Of a DNA stretch of 64,000 nt, positions 7,213 to 15,500 are shown piece after piece; positions within the stretch are counted from its first letter, which is position 1, and every line of letters starts with the position of its first letter. Made by a program: the position numbers and the translations under genes. The DNA lies in NCBI GenBank assembly GCA_017427265.1, contig JAFRTG010000003.1:1-64000 (forward strand), given 5' to 3'. The notes below the pieces were generated by a model. The model had not been told where the DNA came from and made no database searches. It was given only the letters and a program-made list of their open reading frames with translations. This stretch comes from Oscillospiraceae bacterium (lineage in GTDB: Bacteria; Bacillota; Clostridia; Oscillospirales; Ruminococcaceae).

Positions 7213-8154
7213 ATGGGCGAGAGGTTCTTAAAATATCAAAAACAGCTTTCCAAGCTGGCGGGAGCGGCTGCGTTTCCGGCACTGATCCTGTTCGGCGGCC
7301 TGGTGGCATGTTTTGTCATCAAGGGTGCCCCCGGCGGTACCGATCCGGCACCGCTGTATTATTTCCGGCTGCTTCTGCTCTGCTATGCCGTCAGTTTCAT
7401 CGTCACCTGCGTGACAGAATACAAATCGCTGATCCATGCGGCTACCCGTGCAGACAGCGACCTGATCGGCAGCTGCTTCGGCGGCTTCCGGAAGCAGGAC
7501 AGGCTGTTCTGTGAGGGTATGGGGCTGTATGCGCAGGATCGGGCACGCGCTGCACTGGAATCCTTCCTGCAGGTGAAGGACTACGAACTGACCGATGCCG
7601 AAGCGGGCGTGCTTGCTTTCTATATCGGACGCTGCTACCAGATGCTCAAGTGTCCTTCCAATGCGGTCAGCTTTTATCGGGAAGCACGCACAAAGGGCTT
7701 CTCTGCACCGTATGCAATGCTGTTCGAGGCACGCAGCCATGCAGAAGGCGGCGACTATCAAACCAGCCTGCAGCTGTTCACCGATCTGCTGGAGCATGAT
7801 CCGCCGAAGGATTTTTATTTTCTGTATACGGACATCGGTTTTCTGTTTATCCGGCAGAAGCGTCCGGATCAGGCGGTGGAATGGTTTGAGAAATCCATCG
7901 CAAAAAAGCAGAATTATGCCTTTGCCCTGAGCGGCATGGCGATTGCCTCGCTGCAAAAGGGCGATTTTACTGCTGCGCAGGACTATCATTATAAAGCGCT
8001 GGTCAATCATCTGGATGATCCGAATTCCTTCCGGAAATATTTTGAGGAAACCAAACGCCTCATGCTCGAAATGCATCCGGACTGGTCTGAGAAAACCGGC
8101 GCCGTATCTGCCGAAGCGCAGACAGAACCTGCAGCATCGGAATCTGAGTCATAA
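7213..8154 (+). CDS. Membrane-anchored TPR-repeat protein
   Basis: This is a 313-residue protein. Two N-terminal membrane helices (about residues 15-37 and 48-66) are followed by a soluble alpha-helical region (about 90-290). Tetratricopeptide repeats are readable there (for example ALESFLQVKDYELTDAEAGV, YQTSLQLFTDLLEHDP and QAVEWFEKSIAKKQNYAFAL). TPRs hold other proteins together, so a scaffold or assembly role at the membrane is likely, but the partner is unknown. The start at 7213 is chosen because GGAGG lies 5 bases upstream; longer in-frame starts fall inside the SRP RNA. It lies 17 bases before dnaX and probably shares its transcript, possibly by readthrough of the SRP RNA promoter. Confidence 0.8.
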   Translation: MGERFLKYQKQLSKLAGAAAFPALILFGGLVACFVIKGAPGGTDPAPLYYFRLLLLCYAVSFIVTCVTEYKSLIHAATRADSDLIGSCFGGFRKQDRLFCEGMGLYAQDRARAALESFLQVKDYELTDAEAGVLAFYIGRCYQMLKCPSNAVSFYREARTKGFSAPYAMLFEARSHAEGGDYQTSLQLFTDLLEHDPPKDFYFLYTDIGFLFIRQKRPDQAVEWFEKSIAKKQNYAFALSGMAIASLQKGDFTAAQDYHYKALVNHLDDPNSFRKYFEETKRLMLEMHPDWSEKTGAVSAEAQTEPAASESES

Positions 8155-8171
8155 AAGGAGCGTGACGGTGT

Positions 8172-9779
8172 ATGGCTGCATACGAAGCACTGTATCGCAA
8201 ATGGCGGCCGCAGACCTTTGAGGACATCGTCGCACAGCCGCATATCACCAGAACACTGAAAAATCAGATCATGCGCGATAAAACCGCACATGCATATCTG
8301 TTTACCGGTTCACGCGGAACGGGCAAAACCACCTGTGCGCGCATCTTTGCCAAGGCGGTCAACTGTCTGCACCCGAAGGACGGCAATCCCTGCCTCGAAT
8401 GCGAGATCTGCCGCGACGCGGAGGCCGGCGCACTGACCGATATCATTGAAATCGACGGTGCCTCGAACAACGGTGTGGACGAGGTGCGCAGTCTGCGCGG
8501 AAATGCCGCGCTCCTGCCTGTGCGCTGCAAATATAAAGTCTATGTCATCGACGAGGTGCATATGATGTCAGTCGGCGCATTCAACGCGCTGCTGAAAATG
8601 ATCGAGGAACCGCCTGCTTACGTTAAATTTGTATTCGCAACAACGGAGATTCACAAGGTTCCGCCGACCATTCTTTCCCGCTGCCAGCGGTTTGATTTCC
8701 GCCGCATTCTTCCCGCAGATATTGTCAGCCGGATTCAGTTTATCGCAGATCACGAGCCGTTTACAGTCTCGGATGCTGCCGCACACCGGATCGCAATGCT
8801 CTCTGACGGCGGAATGCGTGATGCACTGAGCCTGCTGGATCAGTGCGCAGCCGTTTCGGAACAGATCGAGCTTGCAACCGTGGAAGAAGCCGTCGGTGTT
8901 GCAGGAACGGAATCCGTTTACGAGATTCTTCGTGCAGTTGCTGCCCACGACGCAGCAGCCGCGCTGGAACGCATTGATCTGCTCTACCGGCAGTCCAAGG
9001 ACATGACACGCTTTGCAGATGAGATATCGCAGCAGCTGCGCAGCCTGATGCTGCTGAAAACTGCGCCGAACGATCTCTCCCTGCTCGGAGTGATGCCGGA
9101 TGACGCCGCGCAGCTGCAGGAACTCGCAAAGCTGTTTTCGCTCGGCAGTATCCTGGAAGCACTTTCCGCTGTGCGCCAGTGCTGTGACCGTATGACACGG
9201 GCGGGCAACCGGCGTATGGAGCTTGAAATGACCATGATCCGCCTCTGCTCGGATCTTCAGACGCAGAAGGGCGATGTCCAGGCGCTGAACGATAAAATTG
9301 CAGAGCTGGAACGCCGCATCGCAGAAATGCAGAAAAACGGTGTCCCTGCTGCACTGCCGGGCGCCCCGCGCCGCAGTCCTGCGTCTGAGAAAAATGTTCC
9401 GGCGCAGAATCTGCAGATCGAGGGCAAGCCGGATATTTCACAGTATCTGCCTGTCCGGAACTGGGCATCCGTGCTGGAACGCTTTGACGAGGTCAATCCG
9501 TCTGTTTCCGGCCTGCTGCAGGATTCCGCAGCATATGCCAATGATGAAAAAGGCATTCTGCTGATGATGGTCAGGAACACGCTGTTCAAAAAGCTGTTCA
9601 CCAAGCAGGATGCAGTTTTGCTCGGCACCGCTGCGCAGCAGGTGCTCGGCAAAAAATATGCGATCCGCTTCAAATCCGTGGAAGCCGATCCGGAACAGAT
9701 TCCGCCTGCCGAGATGCTGTTCAAGCGTGCGCAGGAACAAGGCATTGAAGTCTCAGAGCAGGAAAACGCCGGAATCTGA
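8172..9779 (+). CDS. dnaX: DNA polymerase III subunit gamma/tau
   Basis: Clamp-loader ATPase that, with delta and delta', places the beta sliding clamp on DNA. In its 535 residues Walker A GSRGTGKT is at 46-53, and the zinc-binding cysteines are at 65, 74, 77 and 80 (CLECEIC). Walker B with VIDEVHMM is at about 125, and the SRC sensor/arginine-finger motif is at about 169-171. A lid and collar domain (about 180-370) and a variable tau tail follow. It is slightly shorter than Bacillus DnaX. No A-rich slippery site for a gamma frameshift is obvious. It is followed by ybaB and recR, the classic conserved dnaX-ybaB-recR order, supporting the assignment. Confidence 0.97.
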   Translation: MAAYEALYRKWRPQTFEDIVAQPHITRTLKNQIMRDKTAHAYLFTGSRGTGKTTCARIFAKAVNCLHPKDGNPCLECEICRDAEAGALTDIIEIDGASNNGVDEVRSLRGNAALLPVRCKYKVYVIDEVHMMSVGAFNALLKMIEEPPAYVKFVFATTEIHKVPPTILSRCQRFDFRRILPADIVSRIQFIADHEPFTVSDAAAHRIAMLSDGGMRDALSLLDQCAAVSEQIELATVEEAVGVAGTESVYEILRAVAAHDAAAALERIDLLYRQSKDMTRFADEISQQLRSLMLLKTAPNDLSLLGVMPDDAAQLQELAKLFSLGSILEALSAVRQCCDRMTRAGNRRMELEMTMIRLCSDLQTQKGDVQALNDKIAELERRIAEMQKNGVPAALPGAPRRSPASEKNVPAQNLQIEGKPDISQYLPVRNWASVLERFDEVNPSVSGLLQDSAAYANDEKGILLMMVRNTLFKKLFTKQDAVLLGTAAQQVLGKKYAIRFKSVEADPEQIPPAEMLFKRAQEQGIEVSEQENAGI

Positions 9780-9863
9780 TACAGCATGATGCAGCCGCTT
9801 TCCAGTACCATACTGATACCGGCTTGTCATATATAAAATTTTGAAAATGATAGGAGAATTCTT

Positions 9864-10211
9864 ATGAAATCCAGAGTACCGAAGCAGTTTCAGGGCGGCG
9901 GCCAGGACATGAACTCCATGATCCACCAGGCCCGCAAAATGCAGGATCAGATCACTGCACTGCAGGAAGACATTGAACAGCGCACCTTCAGCGCAACCGC
10001 AGGCGGCGGCGCTGTCACTGTAACCGTGACCGGAAAGAAGACCCTTCAGTCCATCGAGCTGAAGAAGGAGGTTGTTGATCCGGAAGATATCGAAATGCTG
10101 CAGGATCTGATTATCAGCGCAGTCAATGAGGCCGTCAACAATGTGGAAGAAACCACCGAGACCGAGATGAGCAAGATCACCGGCGGTGTGTCTCTGCCCG
10201 GCCTGTTCTGA
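9864..10211 (+). CDS. ybaB: YbaB/EbfC-family nucleoid-associated protein
   Basis: A 115-residue DNA-binding protein, of usual family length apart from a short Gly/Gln-rich N-terminal extension (KQFQGGGQDM). The family core is clear: an N-terminal helix (MIHQARKMQDQITALQEDI), a three-stranded sheet (FSATAGGGAVTVTVTGKKTL), and the DPEDIEMLQDLIISAVNEA helix. Members form tweezer-shaped dimers that bind DNA and influence nucleoid structure. AGGAGAATT lies before the ATG. It stands between dnaX and recR as in most bacteria, 84 bases after dnaX and 5 bases before recR. Confidence 0.95.
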   Translation: MKSRVPKQFQGGGQDMNSMIHQARKMQDQITALQEDIEQRTFSATAGGGAVTVTVTGKKTLQSIELKKEVVDPEDIEMLQDLIISAVNEAVNNVEETTETEMSKITGGVSLPGLF

Positions 10212-10216
10212 GTTCT

Positions 10217-10819
10217 ATGGAGCAATTCAGTGCTCTGCCGCTTGTTGTATTAGCTGAAAAATTCGCAGCGCTGCCGGGGATCGGAATGAAAACCGCGCAG
10301 CGCCTTGCATATGCGGTCATGGAGATGCCGGAGGAGGATGCGCACGCCTTTGCAGACGCCATTCTCGATGCCAAGCACCTCATCCATGACTGCCCTGTCT
10401 GTCAGAATCTGACAGAACAAGAGATCTGCAGCATCTGCAGCAATCCGAAGCGCGACAGCAGCATTGTCTGTGTCGTGGAAGGGCCGAAGGATGTTGCTGC
10501 CATTGAGCGTACCCATGAATACAACGGGCTTTATCATGTCCTGCACGGGCTGATCTCTCCGCTCGACGGCATCACTGCGGAGCATCTGCGCGTCGCCCAG
10601 CTGCTCGAACGAATCCGGAAGGGCGGCATTGCAGAGCTGATTATGGCAACCAATCCGAGTGTTGAGGGCGAAGCAACCGCAATGTATCTTTCACGGCTCT
10701 GCAAACCGCTTGGCGTCAGGGTAACGCGGCTGGCCTTCGGACTGCCGGTCGGCGGCGTCATCGAGTACACCGACGAGGTCACACTCTACCGCGCGCTCTC
10801 CAACCGCAGCGAAATGTGA
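10217..10819 (+). CDS. recR: Recombination protein RecR
   Basis: RecR works with RecF and RecO to load RecA at gapped DNA. The 200 residues match the usual length. The helix-hairpin-helix is at about 17-40 (LPGIGMKTAQRLAY), the C4 zinc finger at about 56-75 (CPVCQNLTEQEICSIC), a Toprim domain begins at about 80 (VCVVEGPKDVAAIER), and the Walker-like C-terminal GLPVGGVIEYTDEVTL is complete. It starts 5 bases after ybaB without a strong ribosome binding site of its own, so translational coupling is likely. Confidence 0.97.
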   Translation: MEQFSALPLVVLAEKFAALPGIGMKTAQRLAYAVMEMPEEDAHAFADAILDAKHLIHDCPVCQNLTEQEICSICSNPKRDSSIVCVVEGPKDVAAIERTHEYNGLYHVLHGLISPLDGITAEHLRVAQLLERIRKGGIAELIMATNPSVEGEATAMYLSRLCKPLGVRVTRLAFGLPVGGVIEYTDEVTLYRALSNRSEM

Positions 10820-10839
10820 CGCAGAGCCGGAGCAGAATC

Positions 10840-11505
10840 ATGAACCGCTTGAAAAGTATTATTTTCGATATGGACGGCACGCTGCTGGATTCCATGGGAA
10901 TGTGGCAGCGGCTGGATCGTATCTTTCTGCGGGAAAACGGCATCGAGCCGCCCGCGGACATTTCAGAGATTGTCAAGAAAATGACCGTCGATGCGTCCTC
11001 TGCGTATTTTGTCGAGCGCTTTTCGCTGCCGATGACGCCGCAGCAGGTCAGGGAACGGGTCGAGCAGCTCGCCGCAGAGGATTATCTGCTGCATCTGCCT
11101 TTGAAGCCCGGCGCGGTCGGTTTTCTCGAAGCGGTCAGAGAACGCGGCATCCCCTGCGTGCTGGCCAGTGCGAATTATCCGTCGCTGCTGGAGGCTGCCA
11201 TGAAGCGGCTCGGCATTGACGGCTATTTTCGCGCTGTGCTGACGCCGGATGCATCCCGCGCCGGAAAGCACGAGCCGGACATCTATCTGGAGGCCGCGCA
11301 GATTCTCGGCACTGAGCCGGCAGAAACCGCCGTGATCGAGGATGCGCTCTATGCCGCTGAAACTGCAAAATCCGCAGGCTTTTATACGGTCGGCTTCCGC
11401 GATCCGGACGGCCGTGCAGACTGGGACACCCTTGCCGCAGTCAGCGACCGCTGCATTGACAGCTGGCCGGAGCTCACCGCATCGGATTTTCTGCAATTAT
11501 TCTGA
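10840..11505 (+). CDS. HAD-superfamily phosphatase/phosphomutase-like hydrolase
   Basis: This is a 221-residue haloacid-dehalogenase enzyme. Motif I is DMDGT with nucleophile Asp10 and acid/base Asp12. A helical cap (about 18-80) follows, motif II is ASANYP (about 110), motif III is the Lys in GKHEPDIYLEA, and motif IV is VIEDALYAAETAKSAG. The cap and sequence resemble beta-phosphoglucomutase and phosphoglycolate phosphatase types, so it probably acts on a small phosphorylated metabolite; the substrate cannot be told. The ATG at 10840 has GGAG 7 bases upstream and is preferred over the GTG at 10816 that overlaps the recR stop. It is probably co-transcribed with recR. Confidence 0.85.
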   Translation: MNRLKSIIFDMDGTLLDSMGMWQRLDRIFLRENGIEPPADISEIVKKMTVDASSAYFVERFSLPMTPQQVRERVEQLAAEDYLLHLPLKPGAVGFLEAVRERGIPCVLASANYPSLLEAAMKRLGIDGYFRAVLTPDASRAGKHEPDIYLEAAQILGTEPAETAVIEDALYAAETAKSAGFYTVGFRDPDGRADWDTLAAVSDRCIDSWPELTASDFLQLF

Positions 11506-11604
11506 CAACAAAAGGCTGCGCAGAACAATTCTGTGCGGCCTTTTCCGAATCAAAAGCGAAAGCTGCACCGGCTTTTGCATCTGGATACTGATATGGAGTT
11601 ACCT

Positions 11605-12438
11605 ATGCTGATTGACTTTCACACGCATATTTTTCCTGAGAAACTCGCGGAACGGAGCATCGCAGCACTGACCGCAGGCATCCGGCGGGAGCAGGGTGAC
11701 GACTACGGCAGCGGCAAGCCCCTGACATTCTGTCTCCCGACGCAGCAGGGACTGCTCGAACTGATGGAGCGTTCCGGCGTAGACCGGAGCATCTGCCTGC
11801 CGATTGCGACAAAGCCCTCACAGGACGAAAGCATCAACCGCTTTGCAGAGAACATCCGCGGCCCAAAGCTGTATTCCTTCGGTACGGTTCACCCTGCCGA
11901 CCCGCAATGGGAGCAGTTGCTGGAATCACTTGCAGAGCGCGGATTCCGCGGCATCAAGCTGCACCCGGAGTTTCAGCTCAGTGATATCGACAGCCCCGAA
12001 TCGCTGCGCATCCTGAAAAAATGTGCGGCACTCGGTCTGCTTGTGATTTTTCATGCCGGTATCGACATCGGTCTGCCGCCGTCATACCGTGCCACACCGG
12101 AAAAAATCGCACATGTCCTGACCGAAACAGAAGGCTCCAATCTGATTGCTGCCCATCTCGGCGGCTGGAGTCAGTGGGATGATGTGGAGCGGTATCTGGT
12201 CGGCACGCCGATCCTGTTTGACACTGCATTCATCCGCGATTTTATCGACCCGGAACAGTGCCTGCGGATCATCCGGACACACGGCGCGGAAAAAATCGTG
12301 TTCGGCTCAGATGCCCCGTGGGAGGATCCGGCAGATACGCTCAGCTTCCTGCAGTCCCTGCATCTGACTGCGGATGAAATTGCAAAGATTACATATCAAA
12401 ACGCTCAGCGACTGTTAGGAGAGACTGCAAAATCATGA
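11605..12438 (+). CDS. Amidohydrolase-family metal-dependent hydrolase (TIM barrel)
   Basis: A 277-residue enzyme of the amidohydrolase superfamily (COG2159-like, the group that includes ACMS decarboxylase). The metal ligands DFHTH stand at the very start (His6, His8), with GIKLHPEFQ, a His in VIFHAGIDIG, another in IAAHLGG, and the Asp in FGSDAPWED near the end. That is a complete set for one divalent metal. The ATG at 11605 has GGAG 6 bases upstream; a longer frame to 11533 has no such site. It overlaps the dus start by four bases (ATGA). Substrate unknown. Confidence 0.85.
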   Translation: MLIDFHTHIFPEKLAERSIAALTAGIRREQGDDYGSGKPLTFCLPTQQGLLELMERSGVDRSICLPIATKPSQDESINRFAENIRGPKLYSFGTVHPADPQWEQLLESLAERGFRGIKLHPEFQLSDIDSPESLRILKKCAALGLLVIFHAGIDIGLPPSYRATPEKIAHVLTETEGSNLIAAHLGGWSQWDDVERYLVGTPILFDTAFIRDFIDPEQCLRIIRTHGAEKIVFGSDAPWEDPADTLSFLQSLHLTADEIAKITYQNAQRLLGETAKS

Positions 12439-13457
12439 AAACAGTAACCATTGCCGGACAGCAGATTCCGCAGACGGCCGCCCTTGCCCCGATGGCATCC
12501 GTCGCAGATACGGCATACCGTCTACTCTGCCGCGAACACGGCGCCTGCATGACGACCGGAGAGCTGGTCTCTGCAAAGGGACTCTGCTACGGCAGCAAGG
12601 GCAGCGCGGAGCTTTGCCGAATCACCCCGGCGGAACGTCCGATGGGATTACAGCTGTTCGGCAGCGAGCCGGAATTCATCCGAGAGGCCGTAAAGCTGCT
12701 GCTGCCGTTTGAACCGGACTGGATCGACCTGAATATGGGCTGCCCGGTGCCGAAGGTCGTCAATCAGGGCGCGGGCAGTGCGCTGATGAAAACGCCGGAG
12801 CTTGCAGGTCAGCTTGTGCGGGAGGCCGTTCAGGCTGCGGACGGAAAGGCTGCTGTTACAGTCAAAATGCGCATCGGCTGGGACGAAGCGCATATCAATG
12901 CCGTGGAATTTGCCAAACGCATGGAATCCGAAGGCGCCGCCGCACTGACGGTTCACGGACGCACCCGCACGCAGTTTTACAGCGGGACGGCCGACTGGAG
13001 GCCGATTGCCGCGGTCAAGCAGGCGGTCAGCATTCCGGTAATCGGAAACGGCGATATCACAAGCGGCGCAGATGCGCTCCGGATGTATGCCGAGACCGGC
13101 TGCGATCTTGTCATGGTCGGCCGTGCAAGCTACGGAAATCCGTGGATTTTCGAGGAAATAGCACATGCTGTGGAAGGCCTCCCCTATCAGCCGCCCGAAG
13201 TCCCGGAACGGCTCACAGAGATGCTCCGGCATATCCGCATGATTCTTGACCAGAGCGAAAAAAAGGAGTCTCTGGCCATGCGGGAAGCACGCAAACACGC
13301 GCTCTGGTATCTGCGCGGCTATCCGGGGGCAGCGGCATTCCGTGCACGCTCTGCCGGACTGAACAGCTATGCGGAAGCAGAGGCACTGGTAAAGGATTAC
13401 CTCGCGCAGTACGAAAAGCACCGCGAAGAAAAAAGAGCTGTCTCCGACGGATTATAA
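12435..13457 (+). CDS. dus: tRNA-dihydrouridine synthase (DusB-type)
   Basis: FMN enzyme that reduces specific uridines in the tRNA D-loop using NADPH. The 340 residues show LAPMASVADTAYR at the N-terminus, and the signature GCPVPKVVNQGAGSALM with the catalytic Cys (about residue 100). VHGRTRTQFYSG, IGNGDI and the FMN-phosphate site VGRASYGNPW also follow. A C-terminal helical tRNA-binding domain ends the protein. It starts on the last bases of the amidohydrolase gene (ATGA overlap), so the two are translationally coupled. A dispersed repeat begins inside its last codons. Confidence 0.95.
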   Translation: MKTVTIAGQQIPQTAALAPMASVADTAYRLLCREHGACMTTGELVSAKGLCYGSKGSAELCRITPAERPMGLQLFGSEPEFIREAVKLLLPFEPDWIDLNMGCPVPKVVNQGAGSALMKTPELAGQLVREAVQAADGKAAVTVKMRIGWDEAHINAVEFAKRMESEGAAALTVHGRTRTQFYSGTADWRPIAAVKQAVSIPVIGNGDITSGADALRMYAETGCDLVMVGRASYGNPWIFEEIAHAVEGLPYQPPEVPERLTEMLRHIRMILDQSEKKESLAMREARKHALWYLRGYPGAAAFRARSAGLNSYAEAEALVKDYLAQYEKHREEKRAVSDGL

Positions 13458-13650
13458 TGGGGTCTCTCGCCGCTTCGCTTTGAGTTTGCAAGCAAACTCA
13501 CCCCGTCAAAGGGTCGTAACCCTTTGGAATCCCGATAGGATGAAATATATAACTGCATTGTTTGATACCCAAACGGGGTTCGGGGATCCGTCCCCCACGG
13601 GAGTTTGAGGGCAAAGCCATCATCGTGCAGCGATACCTTTTTCTAAAAGC
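13438..13650 (+). repeat. Dispersed intergenic repeat, copy A (longest)
   Basis: Begins TCTCCGACGGATTATAATGG in the 3' end of dus, contains CTCTCGCCGCTTCGCT and the inverted repeats at 13481-13500 (TGAGTTTGC arms) and 13507-13525 (CAAAGGGT arms). It ends CATCATCGTGCAGCGATACC. Related blocks lie at 19186-19240 (minus) and 41845-41941 (plus), each at the 3' end of a gene. It could be a non-autonomous element or a REP-like sequence. Copy A is followed directly by a terminator. Confidence 0.65.
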
Positions 13651-13651
13651 G

Positions 13652-13681
13652 AAGGCGCTGATGCAACAATCAGCGCCTTTT
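13652..13681 (+). terminator. Intrinsic terminator after dus
   Basis: AAGGCGCTGAT, loop GCAACA, ATCAGCGCCTT then TT. Nearly the same stem ends transcripts at 39157 and 61970 and, with changes, at 17002. Confidence 0.85.
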
Positions 13682-13718
13682 GACTTGCCGGCCGATCCAC
13701 GCCTCGCCCCCGCCTGCC

Positions 13719-13748
13719 TTGACAAAATCAGCAAAAATGTGGTATACT
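13719..13748 (+). promoter_or_regulatory. Promoter of the FHA-RodA-PBP operon
   Basis: TTGACA (13719-13724), 18-base spacer, TATACT (13743-13748), 38 bases before the FHA start codon. Confidence 0.75.
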
Positions 13749-13786
13749 GGTAGGATAAAGACCAAATACAGAAAGGAACATGCAAT

Positions 13787-14230
13787 ATGGATCTTACGCC
13801 GCTGTTTGCAAAATACCCGTTTCTGCGGGAAGCTGCAACTGCGTTTGTCGTGATCTTCGTTGATATTGTCGCACTGGTGATTCTGCTTGCAGCCGCCAGA
13901 GAACGGCACCGCGGTGACCGCGGATGGGCAAAGGAAGGTCACGGCTTCATGCTCGCCTGTGAGGGCGAGGTCTATCCGCTCGGAGCAGCGGAAATTCTCA
14001 TCGGACGGCATCCCTCTGCGGATATCCGTTTCTCCGATTCAGAGGTATCACGCTTTCACGCTTTGCTCAGTCTTTCCGGCGGGAAGTGGCAGATTGAAGA
14101 TATCGGCGCGCAGAACGGTGTGGCCGTCAACGGGCACCGCATCTCAAAGCCATGCACGCTGCGTCATCACGATGCCATTATGATCGGCAAGCACCGGATG
14201 GTTGTCATCCGCGGAACCGAAAGGGCGTGA
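13787..14230 (+). CDS. Membrane-anchored FHA-domain protein
   Basis: This is a 147-residue protein. One N-terminal membrane helix (about 18-38) is followed by a forkhead-associated domain (about 60-135) with the phospho-threonine-binding residues GRHPSADIRF, SRFHALLS and NGVAVNGHRI. FHA domains bind proteins phosphorylated on threonine, usually by PASTA/Hanks-type kinases. It is the first gene of a three-gene operon with a RodA/FtsW protein and a penicillin-binding protein, as in the fhaB-rodA-pbpA cluster of Actinobacteria. It therefore probably couples kinase signals to cell-wall synthesis. AAAGGA lies before the ATG. Confidence 0.9.
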   Translation: MDLTPLFAKYPFLREAATAFVVIFVDIVALVILLAAARERHRGDRGWAKEGHGFMLACEGEVYPLGAAEILIGRHPSADIRFSDSEVSRFHALLSLSGGKWQIEDIGAQNGVAVNGHRISKPCTLRHHDAIMIGKHRMVVIRGTERA

Positions 14231-14234
14231 TCGC

Positions 14235-15500
14235 ATGACAAAGACTGCAAAACCGCTTTCTCACCCGTTCCTGCTGCTGCTGGTGCTGCTCGCCCACACA
14301 GCCATGATGGTACTCGTCGTGCTGTCCTTCGGCCTCAACGAAGAGGTCATCAAGATGGCCTGCGTCATTCTGACATTCGATTTCATCGGCTCAATTATTC
14401 TGCAGTTTGTCCAGCGTGAGGCCTGCACGGTCGATACCGTCCTGCTGCTGGTCATCGGCATGAGTACGATCTATCAATCCTGCTTCGGCGGACTGGAATT
14501 CGCCGTCAAGCATTTTGCCTTCGGCATCGCGGCATTCATCATGTGCCAGTTGTCCTATGTGGTCACGCGGAACCCATACCGCGCAGAGCGGCTCAAACCG
14601 CTTTGGTACGGAATCTTCTTCATCCTGATTTTTGTGATCCGGTTCCTGACGGGAAGCCGCGGCATGTGGATTGACCTCGGCTTTATCACGATTCAGCCGT
14701 CAGAATTCGTCAAACCGATCTTCGTTCTGATCTGTGCAAGTTCCATCCACACGCAGCTGAACAAGCACGAGATTGCAGGCATTCACTTTGTCCCGGATAA
14801 TCTCATGGTCATTTTCTGTACAGCCGTGATTGCTGCGCTCCAGTGGTGGTGCCGGGATCTCGGCTCCCTCCCGACCTTTGTCGCCGTCGCAGGATTCGGC
14901 TTTCTGCTGCGTTTTTGCTATCTCCGCGAGAAGATGTCCGTGCGTCTGATTGTCTTTCTGGGACTCTGTGCCGTCGCTGCGGGCGTCTTTGCATGGAAGC
15001 TCGCGCCGGCCTATGTACAGGAGCGTCTGCATTCAAATATCTGGGCAGATATGTCCGGCACAGGCTATCAGCAGGTCAAGGCGCTGACCGCAATCGCAGA
15101 AGGCGGCTGGTTCGGCAAGGGCGCAGGAAACGGCACATTGATTCATGTTGCCGCCTCCCGCACGGACATTGTCTTTTCGACGATCTGCGAGGAATGGGGA
15201 TTGTTCACCGGCATGATGACTGTCATCCTGATTCTGTTCCTGCCGGCAGCCGTCCTGACGGTTCCGCCGCGCAGCTATTACCACTCCGGACTGGCTGTCG
15301 GTGTTGCCGCGGTTTTCATGGTGCAGATGACACTGAATATTTTCGGCTCGTGCAATCTGATTCCCTTCACCGGCGTCACGATTCCGTTCATCTCGCAGGG
15401 CGGAAGCTCCATGCTCGCCAGCGGAATCCTTGCAGGCTTCCTGAAAGCCGCGCAGGCGCCCGTCCTGACCGACCGGCGTTCCGGAAAGGAGGGCAAGTAA
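14235..15500 (+). CDS. RodA/FtsW/SpoVE-family peptidoglycan glycosyltransferase (SEDS)
   Basis: This is a 421-residue membrane protein with about ten helices. SEDS enzymes polymerise lipid II into glycan strands and work with a class B penicillin-binding protein, here encoded next door. Family motifs are visible: LTGSRGMWIDLG and the QPSEFVKP loop (about 150-165), the periplasmic region ending KALTAIAEGGWFGKGAGNG, TDIVFSTICEEWG, and the late SQGGSSMLASG. I take the ATG at 14235, which directly follows the FHA gene; an in-frame ATG further up would overlap it. RodA (elongation) fits better than FtsW given the FHA neighbour, but the two are hard to separate by eye. Confidence 0.93.
   Translation: MTKTAKPLSHPFLLLLVLLAHTAMMVLVVLSFGLNEEVIKMACVILTFDFIGSIILQFVQREACTVDTVLLLVIGMSTIYQSCFGGLEFAVKHFAFGIAAFIMCQLSYVVTRNPYRAERLKPLWYGIFFILIFVIRFLTGSRGMWIDLGFITIQPSEFVKPIFVLICASSIHTQLNKHEIAGIHFVPDNLMVIFCTAVIAALQWWCRDLGSLPTFVAVAGFGFLLRFCYLREKMSVRLIVFLGLCAVAAGVFAWKLAPAYVQERLHSNIWADMSGTGYQQVKALTAIAEGGWFGKGAGNGTLIHVAASRTDIVFSTICEEWGLFTGMMTVILILFLPAAVLTVPPRSYYHSGLAVGVAAVFMVQMTLNIFGSCNLIPFTGVTIPFISQGGSSMLASGILAGFLKAAQAPVLTDRRSGKEGK

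Noticed and set aside
13498..13785. Small proteins in the gap between dus and the FHA gene
   Set aside because: The frames run through the dispersed repeat and the terminator and have no ribosome binding sites or recognisable features.
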